This document shows positions 44,428 through 54,041 of a DNA stretch of 64,000 nt, in pieces; position 1 is the stretch's first letter; every line of letters starts with the position of its first letter. Under the pieces are notes generated by a model. It did not search any database. It was not told the DNA's origin and saw only the letters and a list, made by a program, of their open reading frames with translations. Both the position numbers and the translations under genes were made by a program. Origin of the DNA: Litoreibacter ascidiaceicola (lineage in GTDB: Bacteria > Pseudomonadota > Alphaproteobacteria > Rhodobacterales > Rhodobacteraceae); contig NZ_FQUV01000008.1 in NCBI RefSeq assembly GCF_900129235.1, positions 1-64,000 of the forward strand, read 5' to 3'.

Positions 44428-44603
44428 CCGATCCAAATTTTGACCGCCATATGCTTGAGGGGTTGGTCTGTCCTGTGACGCAGTCGACCTTGTCCTACGA
44501 TGCAGAAAAGCAGGAACTGGTTTCAAAGTCGGCAAAGCTGGCTTTCCCGATCCGCGGCGGCATTCCGATTATGCTCGTCGACGAGGCGCGCAAGCTCGAC
44601 TAA
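44424..44603 (+). CDS. Trm112-family small zinc-finger-like protein
   Basis: A 59-residue protein missed by simple length cut-offs. It reads [20 protein letters not shown], then [21 protein letters not shown], the Trm112/YcaR pattern, in which a small domain activates methyltransferases or stands alone. Only one cysteine (CPVT) remains of the usual zinc site, so zinc is probably not bound. Its ATG overlaps the LON gene stop by four bases, showing translational coupling. It ends four bases into the convergent hydroxylase gene. Confidence 0.85.
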   Translation: MTDPNFDRHMLEGLVCPVTQSTLSYDAEKQELVSKSAKLAFPIRGGIPIMLVDEARKLD

Positions 44604-45826
44604 AGCGATCGGCCTTGCAGAAGGCGTGGCAGATCGCCAGTTAACCCTGCGGCTTCACGGATGAAATTGCGGCGCAGTGCCGGGAATGCATTTACCAAGC
44701 CCATCCCAATGTCGCGGCCAGCTCTGAGTATTGGATTGTCGTTAGAGAACAAGCCATTAAAGCTGTTTGTCGCCAAGGCGAGCGTGGTCGTGTCAAATCG
44801 CCGCCATTCTTCGTAGCGCACTAAAACAGCCTCAGACCCGATGTCTTCGCCACGCCTGCGGGCGTCTACAAGCACTTGCGCCAAAGCGCCGACATCGCGA
44901 AGGCCGAGGTTTAATCCTTGCCCGGCAATTGGATGGACACCATGTGCGGCGTCTCCGACCAATACCATGCGTTCATCCACGAGGCGGTCTGCTAATGTGA
45001 GATTTAGCGGATAGGAGAACCGAGCGCCTGCAACATGTATGTCCCCCAAGAAATCTCCGAACGCTGGGCGCAAGGCTTCTATAAAGGCCTCGTCACTCAA
45101 TTCGGAAAGTTCTGCTGCCCGGTCATGCGTCTCAGCCCAGACAATCGAGCTTCTGTTGCCTGACAAAGGCAAGATCGCCAGAGGGCCTGCAGGCATGAAA
45201 AACTGGTGGGCGATTCCGTTATGTGGCAGCTCGTGCCCGATCGCCGCGACCAAGGCCGTCTGCCCATAGTCTTTAAAGCTGCGCCCGATTCCAGCGCGCT
45301 CCGCCACACCGCTGCGGCGGCCGTCGCAGCCGGCCAATAGTCGGCTACGGACAGTTTTTCCTGATGCCAGAACGACCGCTGCGCTCGTTTGATCGACCGA
45401 CTGCGCGACCACGGTTTCAGGCGTTAGATGCGTGATGCTGTCAGTCTTGGAAATCTTTGAAAGGAAAGCGCGTCGCAGATGGCGATCTTCGACCATGAAG
45501 CCCATCGGACCTTCCTCAATCTCAGTATGGTCGAAATGCATCCAGAAAGGCGACGGACCTTCGCCCGCCCGCCCGTCTGTCACTTTGATTTCCAGCATCG
45601 GTTGGGCGTCTTTTGCAACATCGTCCCATAGCCCCACAGCGCTTAGCAGGCGCTTGGAGGCCAAGGCGAGGGCGTAGGACCGACCGTCGAAACTGTCCTC
45701 TTGCACGGCATCGACGGCTAGGCTGTCGATCAACGTGACCGAGAGCCCGCCACTGGCCAATGCAATCGCAAGGGCGCACCCATTCAGGCCGCCACCAACA
45801 ATCGAGATATCGCAATCATAATTCAT
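44600..45826 (-). CDS. UbiH/UbiF/Coq6-family FAD-dependent hydroxylase
   Basis: A 408-residue flavin monooxygenase of ubiquinone synthesis. The [20 protein letters not shown] motif is near the start, the [16 protein letters not shown] (DG motif) in the middle and [21 protein letters not shown] (GD motif) near the end. It would hydroxylate the ubiquinone ring; which position (UbiH, UbiF or UbiI) cannot be told. The start [13 protein letters not shown] is used rather than an upstream one. It is divergent from the amidase, with an 85-base gap. Confidence 0.92.
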   Translation of the reverse strand: MNYDCDISIVGGGLNGCALAIALASGGLSVTLIDSLAVDAVQEDSFDGRSYALALASKRLLSAVGLWDDVAKDAQPMLEIKVTDGRAGEGPSPFWMHFDHTEIEEGPMGFMVEDRHLRRAFLSKISKTDSITHLTPETVVAQSVDQTSAAVVLASGKTVRSRLLAGCDGRRSGVAERAGIGRSFKDYGQTALVAAIGHELPHNGIAHQFFMPAGPLAILPLSGNRSSIVWAETHDRAAELSELSDEAFIEALRPAFGDFLGDIHVAGARFSYPLNLTLADRLVDERMVLVGDAAHGVHPIAGQGLNLGLRDVGALAQVLVDARRRGEDIGSEAVLVRYEEWRRFDTTTLALATNSFNGLFSNDNPILRAGRDIGMGLVNAFPALRRNFIREAAGLTGDLPRLLQGRSL

Positions 45827-45911
45827 GCCGCCCAATATGGCGGGATGGATGGGATTGTCCATGCGCTGTGCTGCCGCTACCCTCGCGCTAAATCAGCGCA
45901 AGGATTTAGCT

Positions 45912-47243
45912 ATGTCGGACCAATGGTTGTTTATGACCGCGAGCGACTTGGGTCGCGGAATAGAGGCAGGTGAGGTCGATCCGGTCGCCTTGACTGAAAC
46001 TTACCTTGAAGCAGCCCGGACACATGAGTTTTCAGACCGCATCTATGCGCGTTTGACGGAAGGTCGTGCGATGGCTGAGGCCACGGAGGCCAAGAGGCGT
46101 GCAGATATGGGCCAGCGGCGTGGGTTGCTCGATGGTGTTCCTATCTCGTGGAAAGATTTGTTCGATACCGCTGGGGTAGTCACTGAAGCGGGTAGTGCTT
46201 TGCTGAAAGACCGCACGCCTGACACTGACGCGGAAGTTCTGGTGAATGCGACCCAAGCAGGGACCGTTTGCCTTGGGAAAACCCACATGTCGGAGCTGGC
46301 GTTTTCAGGCCTTGGTCTTAATCCGGTAACAGCCACTCCGCCGTGCATCAACGACGTGGGCGCCGTCGCCGGCGGGTCGTCCTCCGGTGCGGCGACGTCA
46401 GTTGCGTTTGGATTAGCTGCGGCTGGAATAGGCTCTGATACAGGCGGATCGGTCCGTATTCCTGCAGCCTGGAACGACTTGGTGGGTCTGAAGACAACCA
46501 TCAACAGAATTTCCGTGAAAGGTGCTGTTCCACTTTGTCCGCGTTTCGATACCGTCGGCCCCTTGTGCCGGTCGGTCGAGGACGCGGCACAGTTGCTTGC
46601 CGCGTTAGAAGGCGGCCGCTTAGCTGATTTGCACGGGGTTTCGCTTGACGGTGCGCGGCTGATGATCCTCGACACAATCGCGTTCGATGACATCCGCGGG
46701 GAGCCTCTTGCGGGGTTCAACAGTGCCGTCGAACGCCTGAAAGCAGCTGGTGCAATTGTGGAACGCAAGGAGGTGCCCGAGATTGCAGACGCGCTTGCTT
46801 TGTCGGGCACGTTGTTTGCTCCGGAAGCCTACGGGGTTTGGAAAGACGTGATTGAAGCAAACCCAAGCGTCATGTTTCCCGAAATTCTGGAGCGTTTCCG
46901 TTCAGGTGCAGGCATATCAGGGCCTGATTACGTTGCGGGGTGGCGTCGCCTTGAAGCGATTATCTCGATTTGGAACGAGCGTATCTCGGCCTTTGATGCC
47001 GTAGTACTTCCGACCTCTCCAATTTTACCACCCAACGCCGAACGGTTGCTGACTGATAGCGATTACTACGTTACCGAGAACTTGTTGGCGCTGCGTAATA
47101 CAAGGGTTGGCAATCTGATGGGGTCCGCTGGCGTCACTTTGCCAACCGGTTTGGCGTCAACGGGGATTATGTTTCTTGGTGCCCCTTACGCGGAGGAACG
47201 ATTGCTGCGCTTGTGCGCTGCCGCGGAGGACGCGCTTAGCTAG
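45912..47243 (+). CDS. amidase-signature-family amidase
   Basis: A 443-residue amidase-signature enzyme with a Ser-cisSer-Lys triad: Lys in PISWKDLFD, cis-Ser in VAGGSSSGAATSVA and nucleophile Ser in IGSDTGGSVRIPAAWN. It resembles roseobacter amidases annotated as aspartyl/glutamyl-tRNA amidotransferase subunit A paralogues, but gatB/gatC are absent here. AAGGA precedes the start MSDQWLF. It could hydrolyse an aliphatic or aryl amide; the substrate is unknown. A 16-bp palindrome lies just after its stop. Confidence 0.9.
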   Translation: MSDQWLFMTASDLGRGIEAGEVDPVALTETYLEAARTHEFSDRIYARLTEGRAMAEATEAKRRADMGQRRGLLDGVPISWKDLFDTAGVVTEAGSALLKDRTPDTDAEVLVNATQAGTVCLGKTHMSELAFSGLGLNPVTATPPCINDVGAVAGGSSSGAATSVAFGLAAAGIGSDTGGSVRIPAAWNDLVGLKTTINRISVKGAVPLCPRFDTVGPLCRSVEDAAQLLAALEGGRLADLHGVSLDGARLMILDTIAFDDIRGEPLAGFNSAVERLKAAGAIVERKEVPEIADALALSGTLFAPEAYGVWKDVIEANPSVMFPEILERFRSGAGISGPDYVAGWRRLEAIISIWNERISAFDAVVLPTSPILPPNAERLLTDSDYYVTENLLALRNTRVGNLMGSAGVTLPTGLASTGIMFLGAPYAEERLLRLCAAAEDALS

Positions 47244-47254
47244 TGGGCCAAAAA

Positions 47255-47270
47255 GTCACAGGCCTGTGAC
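47255..47270. promoter_or_regulatory. perfect 16-bp palindrome downstream of the amidase gene
   Basis: GTCACAGGCCTGTGAC is completely symmetric, 12 bases after the amidase stop and 114 bases before the aminotransferase start. No T-run follows, so it is not an intrinsic terminator. An operator for the downstream aminotransferase gene is possible; it is inferred from symmetry and position. Confidence 0.35.
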
Positions 47271-47383
47271 CACATTGCTGAAATTGCGGCGCTTTTTCTG
47301 GACCGCGGCCTGCGCATTGGGGTAGCTTGGTCTAAACGGGGCGTCCATGATCCCGATCCTTGAGGCAGTAATAGTAGGTCCCA

Positions 47384-48556
47384 ATGACCTTTCCTGAGCG
47401 GTTTTCGAACCTGCCACCATATGCATTTCCGCGTTTGCGGTCGCTACTCGCCGGTCTGGAGCCGGGCGGGGTGCCTGTGGATATGACAATTGGCTCGCCT
47501 CAGCATCCCTTTCCTCACTGGATTACCGACATCATTGCAGCACATGCGTCCGGCTTCGGCGGGTACCCGCCAAACGACGGAACGCCGGAACTACAGGCAG
47601 CAATCGCGGCTTGGATCGCCCGTCGATATGGCGTTGCAGTTGATGCGGCTACGCAGGTTTTGGCACTGAACGGCACTCGCGAAGGCTTGTTCAACGCGGC
47701 GTTGGCGTTGTGCCCCGAAGATAAGAACGGCACACCCGTCGTTTTGATGCCGAACCCGTTTTATCAAGTATATGCCGTTGCTTCGCTGGCTGTAGGTGCG
47801 GAACCGATTTACGTGCCCGCGACGCTGGAAACCGGCTTTTTACCTGATTTTTCTGCCCTACCGGAAGATGTGTTGAACCGCACAGCGATTGCTTATCTTT
47901 GCTCGCCTTCCAATCCACAGGGTGCGGTCGCGACACCAGAATATTGGGCCGACTTGTTGGCTTTGGCCGAGAAATACGACTTCAAGATTTTCGCGGACGA
48001 ATGCTATTCTGAAATCTATCGTTCTTCTGCGCCGATGGGCGCGTTAACGGCGGGTAAAGAGCTTGATCCGGAACGTGTGGTTTTGTTCAATTCGCTATCA
48101 AAGAGGTCCAACCTTGCAGGCCTGCGGTCCGGCTTCGCGGCAAGTGGACCCGAAAACATCAAGCGGCTTAAGGCACTGCGCGCATATGCAGGCGCTCCAT
48201 TGCCGCTGCCTTTGCAGCGCGTGGCAGAAATGGTCTGGGCTGACGAAGACCATGTCGAAGCGAACCGCGCCCTCTACCGAGAAAAGCTGGATTTCAGCGA
48301 TACGCTGTTTGGAGATGTGGACGGCTACAAGCCACCAGAAGCGGGCTTCTTTTTGTGGCTCCCTGTCAAGGACGGCGAAGACGCGACGAAGCAGCTGTGG
48401 AGTTCGACGGGCGTCAAAGTTCTACCCGGCGCATATCTGGGCCGCGAATATCAGGGGTCTAACCCCGGCACGAATTATATACGGGTGGCTTTGGTCGCTC
48501 CAATGAACGAACTGCAGCCGGGGCTGACCCGTCTCAAGAGCTGCATTTACGGTTGA
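47384..48556 (+). CDS. class I/II PLP-dependent aminotransferase (DapC-like)
   Basis: A 390-residue aminotransferase. The PLP lysine is in [44 protein letters not shown] and [10 protein letters not shown] are the other fold-type I landmarks. The pattern matches proteins called succinyldiaminopimelate transaminase (DapC) in alphaproteobacteria, a step in lysine and peptidoglycan precursor synthesis. A general alanine/aspartate-type specificity cannot be excluded. It precedes ftsK by 16 bases and may share its mRNA. Confidence 0.88.
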   Translation: MTFPERFSNLPPYAFPRLRSLLAGLEPGGVPVDMTIGSPQHPFPHWITDIIAAHASGFGGYPPNDGTPELQAAIAAWIARRYGVAVDAATQVLALNGTREGLFNAALALCPEDKNGTPVVLMPNPFYQVYAVASLAVGAEPIYVPATLETGFLPDFSALPEDVLNRTAIAYLCSPSNPQGAVATPEYWADLLALAEKYDFKIFADECYSEIYRSSAPMGALTAGKELDPERVVLFNSLSKRSNLAGLRSGFAASGPENIKRLKALRAYAGAPLPLPLQRVAEMVWADEDHVEANRALYREKLDFSDTLFGDVDGYKPPEAGFFLWLPVKDGEDATKQLWSSTGVKVLPGAYLGREYQGSNPGTNYIRVALVAPMNELQPGLTRLKSCIYG

Positions 48557-48572
48557 AGGTGAGGAAGTAGAT

Positions 48573-51371
48573 ATGGCGTATCAGGCAAGGCCGCGCGATC
48601 CGTTTTTGGACAGCGATATGCAGGCGGCAATCGAGAAACGAGGCAAGGAACTGTTCGGTTTCGGGCTTCTGGCGGTTGGCGTCATGGTGACCATGCTTCT
48701 GTTGTCATATGTACCGGAAGACCCAAGCTGGATGTCCGCCACTGACGAGCCTGCAAAAAACTGGCTGGGCCGATTTGGAGCTTATCTTGCGAGCCCGTTG
48801 TTCATCATCGTCGGCTTCGGCGCTTGGGCTATTCCATTCGTCACCGTGGTTTGGGGGCTGCGGTTTGTTATGCATCGCGGAGAGGAGCGGGCGGTTGGCC
48901 GACTGATCTTCGCTCCGTTGGCTATTGCTTTGGCCTCGGTCTATGCTTCAACCCATGTCCCGGTGAGCGAATGGACCCATTCCTTTGGCTTGGGCGGCTT
49001 GTTCGGTGACACGGTTCTTGGTGCGATCCTTGGTGTGGCTCCGATCAGCGCGACCTTCGGGCTGAAGGTGCTGGCGTTCCTTGTCTTTTTTGGTTTGCTG
49101 TTTTTGTCGCTGTTTGTGCTGGGCTTCGATCGGTCAGAGATCAAAGCCGTCGCACGTTTTATGTTGGTCGGCGTCATCCTGACATATGCCAGCATCATGA
49201 AGCTGATAGGCTCGACCGGCAAAGGTGCTGTACTCGCGGCAAGCAAAGCCAACGAAATTCGGGTGCAGCGCAAGGAGGCACGCCTAAGTGCCGTTGAAGA
49301 ATCCTATCAGGACGACGTGCCAATTCCCGGACCATCGTTGCGCCGTGCGCCTGTCGTGCATGCGCCACAGCCACTTGTCGCGCCGCAGATCGAAGTTGAA
49401 AAACCTGCCGCTAAACCAAGCCTGCTTGCTCGCCTGCCGGGATTGAAGCCGCGGGATGTCGAGCCGGAACTATATGATGAACCCGCGATAATTCACGATG
49501 ATGTGGACCCAGAAGATCGCATCAAGTCAAAGATTTCAGACGTCATCAAGAACCGTGGTCGCCGTACAAAGCCGCTTGAATATACCGACGAGCCGTCGAT
49601 GCGTGCGGAGCCTCAACTCACTCGCGGTCGTGGCCCAGAGCCTCTGCGCATTGATCCTGCCTTTCACGAAACGGCAGAGCAGCGCTATGTGGACGAAGAT
49701 GAACTGATCGAACCGCTATCAACTGCTCCAACATTGGCACGTGTTAATGCGCCATTGACCAAACCGGTCGTACAGCAACCCGTCCGCAAACCTGTTGCAC
49801 CGTCCAAACGGGCCGTTGCGGAGGCGCAGCCGGCGTTACAATTCGAGGACAACAGTTCTGATTTCGAGCTGCCTCCCCTAAATCTTCTGACCAGCGCATC
49901 CACCGTGGAACGCCACGTTCTGAGCGATGAAGCGCTGGAAGAAAACGCGCGTATGCTTGAAGCCGTTTTGGACGACTATGGCGTGAAAGGGGAAATCGTT
50001 TCCGTTCGCCCCGGCCCAGTTGTCACAATGTATGAATTGGAGCCCGCACCGGGTTTGAAGGCATCTCGGGTGATCGGATTGTCGGACGACATTGCGCGAT
50101 CAATGTCCGCCTTGTCCGCACGTGTTTCAACCGTGCCGGGTCGCACTGTGATCGGTATCGAACTACCGAACGAAAAGCGCGAAATGGTTGTGCTTCGCGA
50201 GATCCTCTCGGCACGTGACTTCGGTGATGGAAATCAGAAACTTCCGCTGGCGCTGGGCAAGGACATTGGTGGCGAGCCGATTGTCGCCAACCTTGCCAAG
50301 ATGCCCCACCTGCTGATCGCGGGTACAACTGGGTCCGGTAAATCCGTAGCCATCAACACGATGATCCTGTCTCTGCTCTACAAGCTGACACCGGAAGAAT
50401 GTCGTTTGATCATGATTGATCCGAAGATGCTGGAACTCAGCGTCTATGACGGCATCCCTCACCTGCTGTCGCCTGTTGTAACCGACCCCAAAAAGGCGGT
50501 TGTGGCCTTGAAATGGACAGTGGGCGAGATGGAAGAGCGTTACCGCAAGATGTCCAAGATGGGCGTGCGGAACATTGACGGCTACAACAGCCGCGTGAAA
50601 GACGCGCTTGCCAAAGGCGAGCTGTTCTCGCGCACAGTTCAGACCGGTTTCGACGACGAAACCGGCGAGCCGATCTTCGAGACCGAGGAATTCCAGCCTG
50701 AAACCATGCCATATATCGTGGTCGTGGTGGACGAGATGGCAGACCTGATGATGGTTGCCGGCAAGGAAATCGAAGCCTGCATCCAGCGTCTTGCACAGAT
50801 GGCGCGTGCGTCCGGTATTCACTTGATCATGGCAACGCAACGCCCGTCGGTCGATGTTATTACAGGTACTATCAAAGCCAACTTCCCAACGCGGATTTCC
50901 TTCCAAGTGACGTCGAAAATTGACTCGCGGACGATCCTTGGCGAGATGGGGGCCGAACAACTGTTGGGCATGGGCGACATGCTTTACATGGCTGGCGGTT
51001 CTAAAATCACACGTATTCACGGCCCGTTTGTGTCTGATGAAGAGGTTGAGGAAATCGTCAACCACCTCAAGTCTTTCGGACCACCGACATATATGTCGGG
51101 CGTTGTTGAGGGGCCAACCGATGAGAAATCCAATGACATCGACATGGTGCTTGGCCTCGGTGGGAATACCGACGGCGAGGATGCGCTGTATGACACTGCC
51201 GTTCAGATCGTGCTGAAAGACCGTAAATGTTCGACCTCTTATATTCAGCGCAAGCTGGCGATCGGATACAACAAAGCTGCGCGCCTTGTTGAGCAAATGG
51301 AAGAAGAAGGCGTGGTCTCACAAGCCAATCACGTTGGCAAACGCGAGATTCTTGTGCCTGAGCAGCATTAA
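48573..51371 (+). CDS. ftsK: DNA translocase FtsK
   Basis: A 932-residue septal DNA pump that clears the chromosome terminus and activates XerCD at dif. The N-terminal ~210 residues hold four membrane segments. A Pro/charged linker (residues ~225-430) is followed by the motor: Walker [15 protein letters not shown], Walker [13 protein letters not shown] and the [17 protein letters not shown] block. The C-terminal gamma winged helix ([27 protein letters not shown]) reads KOPS. A strong hairpin follows, before lolA. Confidence 0.97.
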   Translation: MAYQARPRDPFLDSDMQAAIEKRGKELFGFGLLAVGVMVTMLLLSYVPEDPSWMSATDEPAKNWLGRFGAYLASPLFIIVGFGAWAIPFVTVVWGLRFVMHRGEERAVGRLIFAPLAIALASVYASTHVPVSEWTHSFGLGGLFGDTVLGAILGVAPISATFGLKVLAFLVFFGLLFLSLFVLGFDRSEIKAVARFMLVGVILTYASIMKLIGSTGKGAVLAASKANEIRVQRKEARLSAVEESYQDDVPIPGPSLRRAPVVHAPQPLVAPQIEVEKPAAKPSLLARLPGLKPRDVEPELYDEPAIIHDDVDPEDRIKSKISDVIKNRGRRTKPLEYTDEPSMRAEPQLTRGRGPEPLRIDPAFHETAEQRYVDEDELIEPLSTAPTLARVNAPLTKPVVQQPVRKPVAPSKRAVAEAQPALQFEDNSSDFELPPLNLLTSASTVERHVLSDEALEENARMLEAVLDDYGVKGEIVSVRPGPVVTMYELEPAPGLKASRVIGLSDDIARSMSALSARVSTVPGRTVIGIELPNEKREMVVLREILSARDFGDGNQKLPLALGKDIGGEPIVANLAKMPHLLIAGTTGSGKSVAINTMILSLLYKLTPEECRLIMIDPKMLELSVYDGIPHLLSPVVTDPKKAVVALKWTVGEMEERYRKMSKMGVRNIDGYNSRVKDALAKGELFSRTVQTGFDDETGEPIFETEEFQPETMPYIVVVVDEMADLMMVAGKEIEACIQRLAQMARASGIHLIMATQRPSVDVITGTIKANFPTRISFQVTSKIDSRTILGEMGAEQLLGMGDMLYMAGGSKITRIHGPFVSDEEVEEIVNHLKSFGPPTYMSGVVEGPTDEKSNDIDMVLGLGGNTDGEDALYDTAVQIVLKDRKCSTSYIQRKLAIGYNKAARLVEQMEEEGVVSQANHVGKREILVPEQH

Positions 51372-51410
51372 CGGTCGCGCAATATTGCGCCATATGTCAG
51401 CTTCGTGAAG

Positions 51411-51438
51411 GGCCGAGGGTTTAAACCCCCGGCCTTTT
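51411..51438 (+). terminator. probable terminator between ftsK and lolA
   Basis: GGCCGAGGG and CCCCCGGCC pair across TTTAAA with one mismatch, and TTTT follows. It lies 40 bases past the ftsK stop, ending 16 bases before the lolA start; readthrough into lolA is possible. Confidence 0.65.
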
Positions 51439-51453
51439 GCTTATCTTGAGGTC

Positions 51454-52059
51454 ATGATGATAAAACAACTGATCCTTGCCCCTGTCCTGTCGCTTGCTTT
51501 GGCGGTGCCAGCTATGGCTGAGAAGATTTCGCTTTCGCAAATCTCCAACTATCTCAACAGTTTCCAGACTGCGAAGGGTGACTTTACGCAGATCAATGAG
51601 GACGGGTCGGTGACGACCGGGGAAATCCTGATCAAACGGCCTGGGCGCGTTCGATTTGATTACGCCCCGCCCGATGACAGCCTTGTCATTGCTGGCGGTA
51701 GTCAAGTTGCGGTTTTCGATCCGAAATCAAACGTCCCGCCAGAGCAGTTCCCCTTGAAGCGCACACCGCTGAACTTGATTTTGGCACGGAACGTCGATTT
51801 CAGCCGCTCAAACATGGTTGTTGGCCATCGCGACGATGGCACGGCGACTGTCGTAAAGGTGCAGGACCCACAGCATCCAGAATACGGCAATATTCAGCTG
51901 AAATTCACGTCTAATCCGGTTGAACTTCGCCAATGGGTTATCACCAACGATGCAGGTGGCCAGACCACTGTCATTCTTGGTGAGCTGAAGAAAGGTGTCA
52001 AAATCGGCGCGCGCCCCTTCAACATTCCTCAAGAAATTCAGGCGAGGGGGCTAAACTAG
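51454..52059 (+). CDS. lolA: outer-membrane lipoprotein carrier LolA
   Basis: A 201-residue periplasmic chaperone that carries lipoproteins from LolCDE to the outer membrane. A signal peptide ends in AMA. The mature chain begins EKISLSQISNYLNSFQTAKGDFTQ, the LolA opening, and continues with RPGRVRFDYAPPDDSLVIAGG. The 3' end is convergent with the lysozyme-like lipoprotein gene. Fits with other envelope genes nearby. Confidence 0.93.
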   Translation: MMIKQLILAPVLSLALAVPAMAEKISLSQISNYLNSFQTAKGDFTQINEDGSVTTGEILIKRPGRVRFDYAPPDDSLVIAGGSQVAVFDPKSNVPPEQFPLKRTPLNLILARNVDFSRSNMVVGHRDDGTATVVKVQDPQHPEYGNIQLKFTSNPVELRQWVITNDAGGQTTVILGELKKGVKIGARPFNIPQEIQARGLN

Positions 52060-52064
52060 GCCCC

Positions 52065-52649
52065 CTACGCCTTGCCGCAGCTGATCAGCTGGTAGCGGTA
52101 CATCTCAGAGCGGTCAGCGACCGCCTGAGAGACCCGTAGCAACCATGATTTACGATTATACGATCCACGGGCGAAGCCTGTACGACCCTCGTGATAGGCC
52201 AGATATTGGTTGCGCGCGTCGTATTTAGAAATACCCAGACGCTCGGAACTGCCGTCCATATACCATCCCATGAAATCCACGGCATCGCGGAATTTGTCAC
52301 GCTTGGCACTCTGGCGCCGCTGGTCCACTTGGTACTCTTTCCAAGTCGCATCAAGGGCCTGACTAAAGCCATAAGCCGAGCTTTGCCGCCCCATCGGGAT
52401 TACACCAATCGCGTATCGGAACGGCGTACGCGCGTCGCTCACGAACTTGCTTTCTTGATGGATGGTTGCCATTTGCACATGAACCGGAACGCCCCATTTG
52501 CGTTCCACGGCTTTCATGTCTTTCAACCAACTAGCGCGCTGGGAAACAATGGAGCATGCGTTGTCGAGGTTGTTCGGTGAGCTTCCCCCGCCGCCGCCAC
52601 ATGCCGACACAAGAAGAACAAACGCTAACGCGGTGAATATCTTTTTCAT
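52065..52649 (-). CDS. lysozyme/transglycosylase-like lipoprotein
   Basis: A 194-residue lipoprotein (signal ending LLVSACGGGG). The mature domain looks like a lytic transglycosylase fold: a probable catalytic Glu in ATIHQESKF, the SAYGFSQALDATW stretch resembling the SLT GLMQ block, and NQYLAYHEGRTGF. It would cleave peptidoglycan from the outer-membrane side. The protein is shorter than most SLT enzymes, and I infer catalysis from the motifs only. It is convergent with lolA and divergent from nothing nearby. Confidence 0.83.
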   Translation of the reverse strand: MKKIFTALAFVLLVSACGGGGGSSPNNLDNACSIVSQRASWLKDMKAVERKWGVPVHVQMATIHQESKFVSDARTPFRYAIGVIPMGRQSSAYGFSQALDATWKEYQVDQRRQSAKRDKFRDAVDFMGWYMDGSSERLGISKYDARNQYLAYHEGRTGFARGSYNRKSWLLRVSQAVADRSEMYRYQLISCGKA

Positions 52650-52744
52650 GGTACCTGCTCGCCTTGATTTGGGCTTTATGCCTCTTTGGCTTTTCGGAAT
52701 CTTAGCGCAAAATCTGGCCTAGGCAAACTGCGCAATCACGTTGT

Positions 52745-53626
52745 CTAAACCAAAAACGTTAATGTGAGCGGGATATAAGCAACAGATAGCAGCGTGGAGA
52801 CCACCACAAGGCCGGCGACAGCGTCGCTGTCGGCCTCGTATTTGACCGACAGCAAATAGGAGGTCACAGCCACCGGCGTCGAGACCTGAAGAATCAGTAC
52901 GGCCAATGGGATTTGAGATAACCCAAACCACAGTCCGGCAGCCAAAGCGGCTGCGATGCAAATGCAGGCTTTCAGGAGCGATGCGACGATGGCTTTGCCC
53001 ACCCCTTGTGGCTTTAGACGGGCGACAGCAACCCCGAGCGTGATCAGCATCATGGGAATCGCCATCTGCCCGATGAGATCGATGGAATTCGTCAAGAAGC
53101 GGGGTGTTTCCCAATCCATGACCAAAAATAGGGCACCTAGGAGCGTGGCTCCGACCAATGGTTCCTTAATTACTTTGCTGACCGACCCGCCTCCCGATAC
53201 GAGCCACACACCGAAAGTGAATGAGTAAATCGCCATAATCGCGAAGATCACCACCGCATAACCAAGCCCTTCATCGCCGAACGCGAACAAAGCGAGAGGT
53301 AGGCCTAGATTCCCAGTATTTCCGAAGATCAAAGGTGCCAAATAGGTACGGACATCCATCCGCCCAAGTTTAACCAGCAAAAAACATCCAGCTGTTACAA
53401 TAGCATAGGCAGTAACCGCCGCTAGAGAAACTTTGGTCAGTGCATCAGGAGCAATCTCGGTCCGCATGAGTGCAGAAAAGATGAGGCACGGGACTGAAAG
53501 GGTCATCGCCAGCCGCGTCACGAACTCGATTCTGTAGTCGAAACCTAGCTTTACCCATGCGAAGCCGATGGCTGCGAGGATGAACACCGGTGCGACAATC
53601 TCTAAAACTGTTAAAATTAGGTTCAC
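52745..53626 (-). CDS. AEC (auxin efflux carrier) family transporter
   Basis: A 293-residue inner-membrane carrier with about ten hydrophobic segments. VNLILTVLEIVAPVFILAAIGFAW is the typical start, and a middle FGNTGNLGLPLALFAFG is the conserved NTGNLG signature of the family. GTG at 53626 is preceded by AAGGAAA, so I prefer it to the open frame extending 27 codons upstream. Members export or import small organic acids such as malate or malonate; the substrate is unknown. It is divergent from hspQ. Confidence 0.88.
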   Translation of the reverse strand: MNLILTVLEIVAPVFILAAIGFAWVKLGFDYRIEFVTRLAMTLSVPCLIFSALMRTEIAPDALTKVSLAAVTAYAIVTAGCFLLVKLGRMDVRTYLAPLIFGNTGNLGLPLALFAFGDEGLGYAVVIFAIMAIYSFTFGVWLVSGGGSVSKVIKEPLVGATLLGALFLVMDWETPRFLTNSIDLIGQMAIPMMLITLGVAVARLKPQGVGKAIVASLLKACICIAAALAAGLWFGLSQIPLAVLILQVSTPVAVTSYLLSVKYEADSDAVAGLVVVSTLLSVAYIPLTLTFLV

Positions 53627-53711
53627 AGACTGTTTCCTTGAAAAACGGTGCCCATTTATGGACAAATCACCCGCTGAGGGTCTATCTAGGAGGGGTAAGG
53701 GTTGCAATGTT

Positions 53712-54041
53712 ATGCTGAAAACTCAGGCTAAATTCACACTGGGCCAAATTGTGCGCCATAAGAAACATCCCTTCCGAGGGGTGATTTTTGACGTTGATGC
53801 CGAGTTTTCGAATACTGAAGAATGGTATGATAACATTCCCGCTGAAAGCCGGCCAAACCGTGACCAGCCCTTTTACCATCTGCTCGCCGAGAACGATGAA
53901 AGCTACTACGTGGCATATGTGTCTGAGCAAAACCTCGCAGCAGATTTGACCGGAGAGCCTGTCGACCACCCCGATCTAAGCGCCATGTTTGGTGACTATG
54001 ACGGGCGTGGAAAGTACCCGCTGCAGTTCGACTTCAACTAG
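53712..54041 (+). CDS. hspQ: heat shock protein HspQ
   Basis: A 109-residue protein of the HspQ/YccV family. The start region AKFTLGQIVRHKKHPFRGVIFDVD and QPFYHLLAENDESYYVAYVSEQNL are diagnostic. HspQ binds hemimethylated oriC DNA in E. coli and specifies proteins for Lon degradation. ATG at 53712 fits the family start; the frame is open further upstream through non-homologous sequence. Its end overlaps the convergent ggt gene by four bases. Confidence 0.93.
   Translation: MLKTQAKFTLGQIVRHKKHPFRGVIFDVDAEFSNTEEWYDNIPAESRPNRDQPFYHLLAENDESYYVAYVSEQNLAADLTGEPVDHPDLSAMFGDYDGRGKYPLQFDFN

Noticed and set aside
50163-51296. A 377-codon antisense open frame over ftsK
   Set aside because: It lies entirely opposite the conserved FtsK motor, and its composition (His/Arg/Asn-rich) looks like a mirror of that gene.
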